A program made the position numbers and the translations under genes. Below, piece by piece: positions 61,925 to 64,000 of a stretch of DNA of 64,000 nt (position 1 is its first letter; each line of letters opens with the position of its first letter). The stretch is from Desulfurococcus sp. GTDB taxonomy: Archaea > Thermoproteota > Thermoprotei_A > Sulfolobales > Desulfurococcaceae. The notes beneath the pieces are model-generated. The model was not told the DNA's origin, did no database searches, and worked only from the letters and a program-made list of their open reading frames with translations. The stretch is from NCBI GenBank assembly GCA_026626905.1, contig JAPNUX010000001.1, forward strand, positions 1 to 64,000. Direction: 5' to 3'.

Positions 61925-62679
61925 TGTCGGCTTACATAGTTGAAGTAAAGAACCTTGTTGTTAAATTCGATGGGAAGACAGTTTTAAACGGGGTTTCAAT
62001 GAGCATTAAACGCAATACTATATCAGTCGTGATGGGTCCAAGCGGCTCTGGCAAGTCTACTCTACTCAGAGTACTGAATAGACTGATAGATGTGAATCCT
62101 GAGGCAGAAGTATCCGGTAGCGTAGTAGTATTAGGGAGGGATTTATACGAGTGGGATCCCTACGAGCTGAGGAGGCATGTAGTGTTAGTTCAGCAGGAGC
62201 CAACACCCTTCCCTAATCTAAGCATATTCGATAATGTAGCTCTACCAGCAAGAGTAAACGGGGTTGCAAGAGGAAGAAGGGATCTAGAGAAGCTTGTGAA
62301 GTGGGCTCTAGAGAAGGTGATGCTCTGGGATGAAGTCAAGGATAGACTGGATAAGCCTCCCACAATACTGAGCGGGGGGCAGAAGCAGAGGCTCTGCATG
62401 GCTAGAGCTCTAGCTCTTCACCCCGAGATCCTCCTGCTCGATGAGCCGACAGCTAACATAGACCCAGTTAACACTATTAAGATCGAGGAGAGCTTAAGAG
62501 AACTGCGGAATGAAACCACAGTGATCATGGTGACCCACATGCCCCATCAGGCTGTTAGAGTCGGCGACTACATATACATTCTATTCGATGGTAGAGTCGT
62601 CGAGGAGGGGCCGGTTGAAGATGTCACCCTCCACCCGAGGCACGAGGTGACAGTTAAGCTCCTTGAGGGAGCGTGGTAG
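61924..62679 (+). CDS. pstB: Phosphate ABC transporter ATP-binding protein
   Basis: About 251 residues. Walker A is GPSGSGKST (residues 38-46), Q-loop LVQQEPTPFPNLSIFDN, signature LSGGQKQR, Walker B ILLLDEPTANID and the H-loop MVTHMPHQ. All match PstB, in which the N-terminal YDLYEWDPYELRR-like region also appears. GTG 61924 is chosen since GAGGTGAGG lies just upstream and the longer frame has no homologous sequence. It energises phosphate import. Confidence 0.95.
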   Translation: MSAYIVEVKNLVVKFDGKTVLNGVSMSIKRNTISVVMGPSGSGKSTLLRVLNRLIDVNPEAEVSGSVVVLGRDLYEWDPYELRRHVVLVQQEPTPFPNLSIFDNVALPARVNGVARGRRDLEKLVKWALEKVMLWDEVKDRLDKPPTILSGGQKQRLCMARALALHPEILLLDEPTANIDPVNTIKIEESLRELRNETTVIMVTHMPHQAVRVGDYIYILFDGRVVEEGPVEDVTLHPRHEVTVKLLEGAW

Positions 62680-62680
62680 C

Positions 62681-63298
62681 ATGAGCTATGATCTAACTAG
62701 TCTTAGAAACCAGGTAGCCCGCCTCTACCTTGAAGCTCTAAGCCTGCTCAGAGATCTCGCCATGCTACTCGAGCCTGGAGATGAAGTGAGGAGAGAAATT
62801 GGAAGAATATTCCAGGAGAAAGGCGAGCTACTCATGGTTACCCGTGATCAGCTCATTAACAGTATTCTAGTCTATATTGCTAGAGTACAGCCGCTGGGCC
62901 CTAGTCTCGTAGAAGCGAGTAACCTGCTCTACTTAACCTACGATGTCTACAGGTTCGCGAGGTACGCTAGAGAGATATACATAGCTGACGTAAAGGGTGT
63001 AAGCCTCTCTACGCCGAGGTTGAAGAGTATTGTTGAGCCAGCCTTAAGAATAGCAGTTGAAGCAGCTGAAAACGCTTATAGAGTCTACTTCGAGGATTGC
63101 ACTACATGTATTGATAGTTTAAGAAGGCTTGGAGAAGAGTCAGATAAACTCTACTTAAACCAGCTTGAGAAGATATCGTCAACTCCCCTCGTAGAGAACA
63201 CTGATGCAGTAGCCCTCCTAGTGCTAAGGCATGTAGAACGCATAGTAGACCATGCTGAGGGAATAGCATTAATGAAAACTAGAATAGCGAGACGGTGA
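62681..63298 (+). CDS. phoU: PhoU-domain phosphate transport regulator
   Basis: About 205 residues forming two PhoU helical bundles (YLEALSLLRDLAMLLEPGDE, then AVALLVLRHVERIVDHAEGI with metal ligands). ATG 62681 follows the pstB stop by one base. Bacterial PhoU proteins restrain the Pst transporter; the archaeal counterpart is likely to act in the same way. Together with the AbrB-PhoU regulator upstream, the locus has two PhoU-type proteins. Confidence 0.85.
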   Translation: MSYDLTSLRNQVARLYLEALSLLRDLAMLLEPGDEVRREIGRIFQEKGELLMVTRDQLINSILVYIARVQPLGPSLVEASNLLYLTYDVYRFARYAREIYIADVKGVSLSTPRLKSIVEPALRIAVEAAENAYRVYFEDCTTCIDSLRRLGEESDKLYLNQLEKISSTPLVENTDAVALLVLRHVERIVDHAEGIALMKTRIARR

Positions 63299-63380
63299 CC
63301 TATAAAACACTACTCCACTCTTCACACAGAGAATAGCGTTTAAAACACCAAAACACGCTAAGAAATATATCTTGGAAGGT

Positions 63381-63470
63381 AGCCGGGTCGTCTAGCGGCC
63401 AAGGATGCGGGGCTTTGGTCCTTACACGGGAGGAAACCCCGAGACCGGGGTTCGAATCCCCGCCCGGCTA
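63381..63470 (+). tRNA. tRNA-Gln (anticodon TTG) with a 17-base intron
   Basis: The acceptor stem agccggg pairs with cccggct (63463-63469), and discriminator A is at 63470. The D-stem gtct/ggat, the T-arm cgggg-ttcgaat-ccccg (446-462) and the anticodon stem cggggc...ccccg are all visible. The anticodon is ttg at 63415-63417. Between G37 (63418) and A38 (63436) lie 17 extra bases (63419-63435), whose ends can form a 4-bp helix tcct/agga, as in the bulge-helix-bulge motif of archaeal pre-tRNAs. The CCA tail is not encoded. Confidence 0.9.
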
Positions 63471-63520
63471 CCTTAAACATTATTAATTCCTTCAGCCGAT
63501 ACCCTATGGAGGTGGCGGGT

Positions 63521-64000
63521 TTGACTGAGCTTGTATACCAGTACGACTCCTACATCAAGGAGTATGAGGCAGTTGTGAAGAGTGTTACCGGGAGCAAAGT
63601 CTTCCTAGATAAAACTATATTCCACCCTCGGAGCGGCGGTGTTGAAAACGATACAGGATTCATTATTGCAGGGGGTAGGAGCCTGAGGGTTGTAAGCGTC
63701 TACTACGATAAGGAGACTGGGGATGTAGCACATGAAGTAGATGATCCATCACAGCTAGCCCCAGGCCTAAAGGTTAAGCTACAGCTGGACTGGGAGAGAA
63801 GGTACAGGTTGATGAGGCTTCACACAGCAGCCCACATACTCTCAGCAGTAATGTACAGGGATTACGGGGCGCTGATCACAGGTGGCAACATAACTCCTGA
63901 ATACGCCTACGACGATTACAGCCTAGAGGAGTTCAAGCGGGAGGTCTTCGAGGAGGCTATCGCTAAAGCAAACAAGGTGGTAGCAGAAAACATAGAGGTG
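63521..64000 (+). CDS. Alanyl-tRNA editing protein, AlaX type (3' end outside window)
   Basis: The visible 160 residues match the AlaX/AlaRS editing domain. FHPRSGGVENDTGFI is the glycine-rich entry, and RLHTAAHILSAVM carries the zinc and catalytic His101 and His105. It hydrolyses mischarged Ser- or Gly-tRNA-Ala. TTG 63521 is preferred because GGAGGTG (63508-63514) lies six bases before it; ATG 63506 is in frame and possible. The frame is open to base 64000. No catalytic aminoacylation domain precedes it, which excludes a full AlaRS unless it lies differently. Confidence 0.88.
   Translation, partial: MTELVYQYDSYIKEYEAVVKSVTGSKVFLDKTIFHPRSGGVENDTGFIIAGGRSLRVVSVYYDKETGDVAHEVDDPSQLAPGLKVKLQLDWERRYRLMRLHTAAHILSAVMYRDYGALITGGNITPEYAYDDYSLEEFKREVFEEAIAKANKVVAENIEV

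Noticed and set aside
63363-63370. aaatatat as TATA box of the tRNA gene
   Set aside because: It is only about 15 bases before the mature 5' end; the tttaaaa at about 63340 may fit better, so I made no promoter call.

Overview
The window reads as chromosome of a hyperthermophilic crenarchaeon (Thermoproteota), most like the Desulfurococcales; I do not name a species. Supporting signs are archaeal TATA boxes just upstream of starts, many GTG/TTG starts with GGTGA/GGAGG ribosome sites, PaREP1-type proteins, several VapBC and HEPN/MNT systems, a tRNA-Gln with a short intron after position 37, a LipS1/LipS2-like lipoyl synthase pair beside a split lipoate ligase, and the MinD-type ATPases with inserted ferredoxin domains common in anaerobic archaea.

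Layout. 1-8151 (+): the 3' part of a GH38 alpha-mannosidase followed by a five-gene Opp/Dpp-type ABC importer, probably a mannoside or oligosaccharide uptake locus. 8543-13303 (-): a glycosyltransferase and the four dTDP-L-rhamnose genes rmlC, rmlD, rmlB, rmlA. 13506-15275 (-): an S9 peptidase. 15.4-25.9 kb: a worn accessory region with toxin-antitoxin genes (MNT and HEPN, two VapB genes whose VapC partners are broken, two PaREP1 proteins), an IS607-type element reduced to tnpB plus a tnpA tail, a radical SAM gene, a frameshifted metallo-hydrolase, a decayed nucleotide-kinase gene and a glycosyltransferase. 25.9-28.7 kb (-): NifX-like protein, two MinD/ferredoxin ATPases and a cysteine-containing unknown. 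29-32 kb: small ORFs, repeats and gene remnants.

30.7-45.3 kb (-): a large surface-glycan cluster of glycosyltransferases, methyltransferases, a polytopic membrane protein, a phosphodiesterase-like enzyme and a nucleotidyltransferase. Its core, about 32.0-39.5 kb, is strikingly AT-rich compared with its flanks and looks horizontally acquired. 45.46-51.64 kb (-): a complete sugar phosphotransferase system in apparently one operon (EIIC, EIIB, EIIA, a SIS-domain protein, NagA, enzyme I, HPr). This is unusual in archaea and is the most interesting system here, because ascorbate-type EII components are joined to an N-acetylglucosamine-6-phosphate deacetylase.

51.7-54.7 kb: two radical SAM genes (-) divergent from lplA and lplB (+), a lipoate assembly locus. 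55.6-58.0 kb (+): FeoA/FeoB ferrous iron uptake. 58-63.3 kb: an AbrB-PhoU regulator (-) divergent from pstS-pstC-pstA-pstB-phoU (+). 63.4-64 kb: intron-containing tRNA-Gln and the start of an AlaX-type editing protein that runs off the window.
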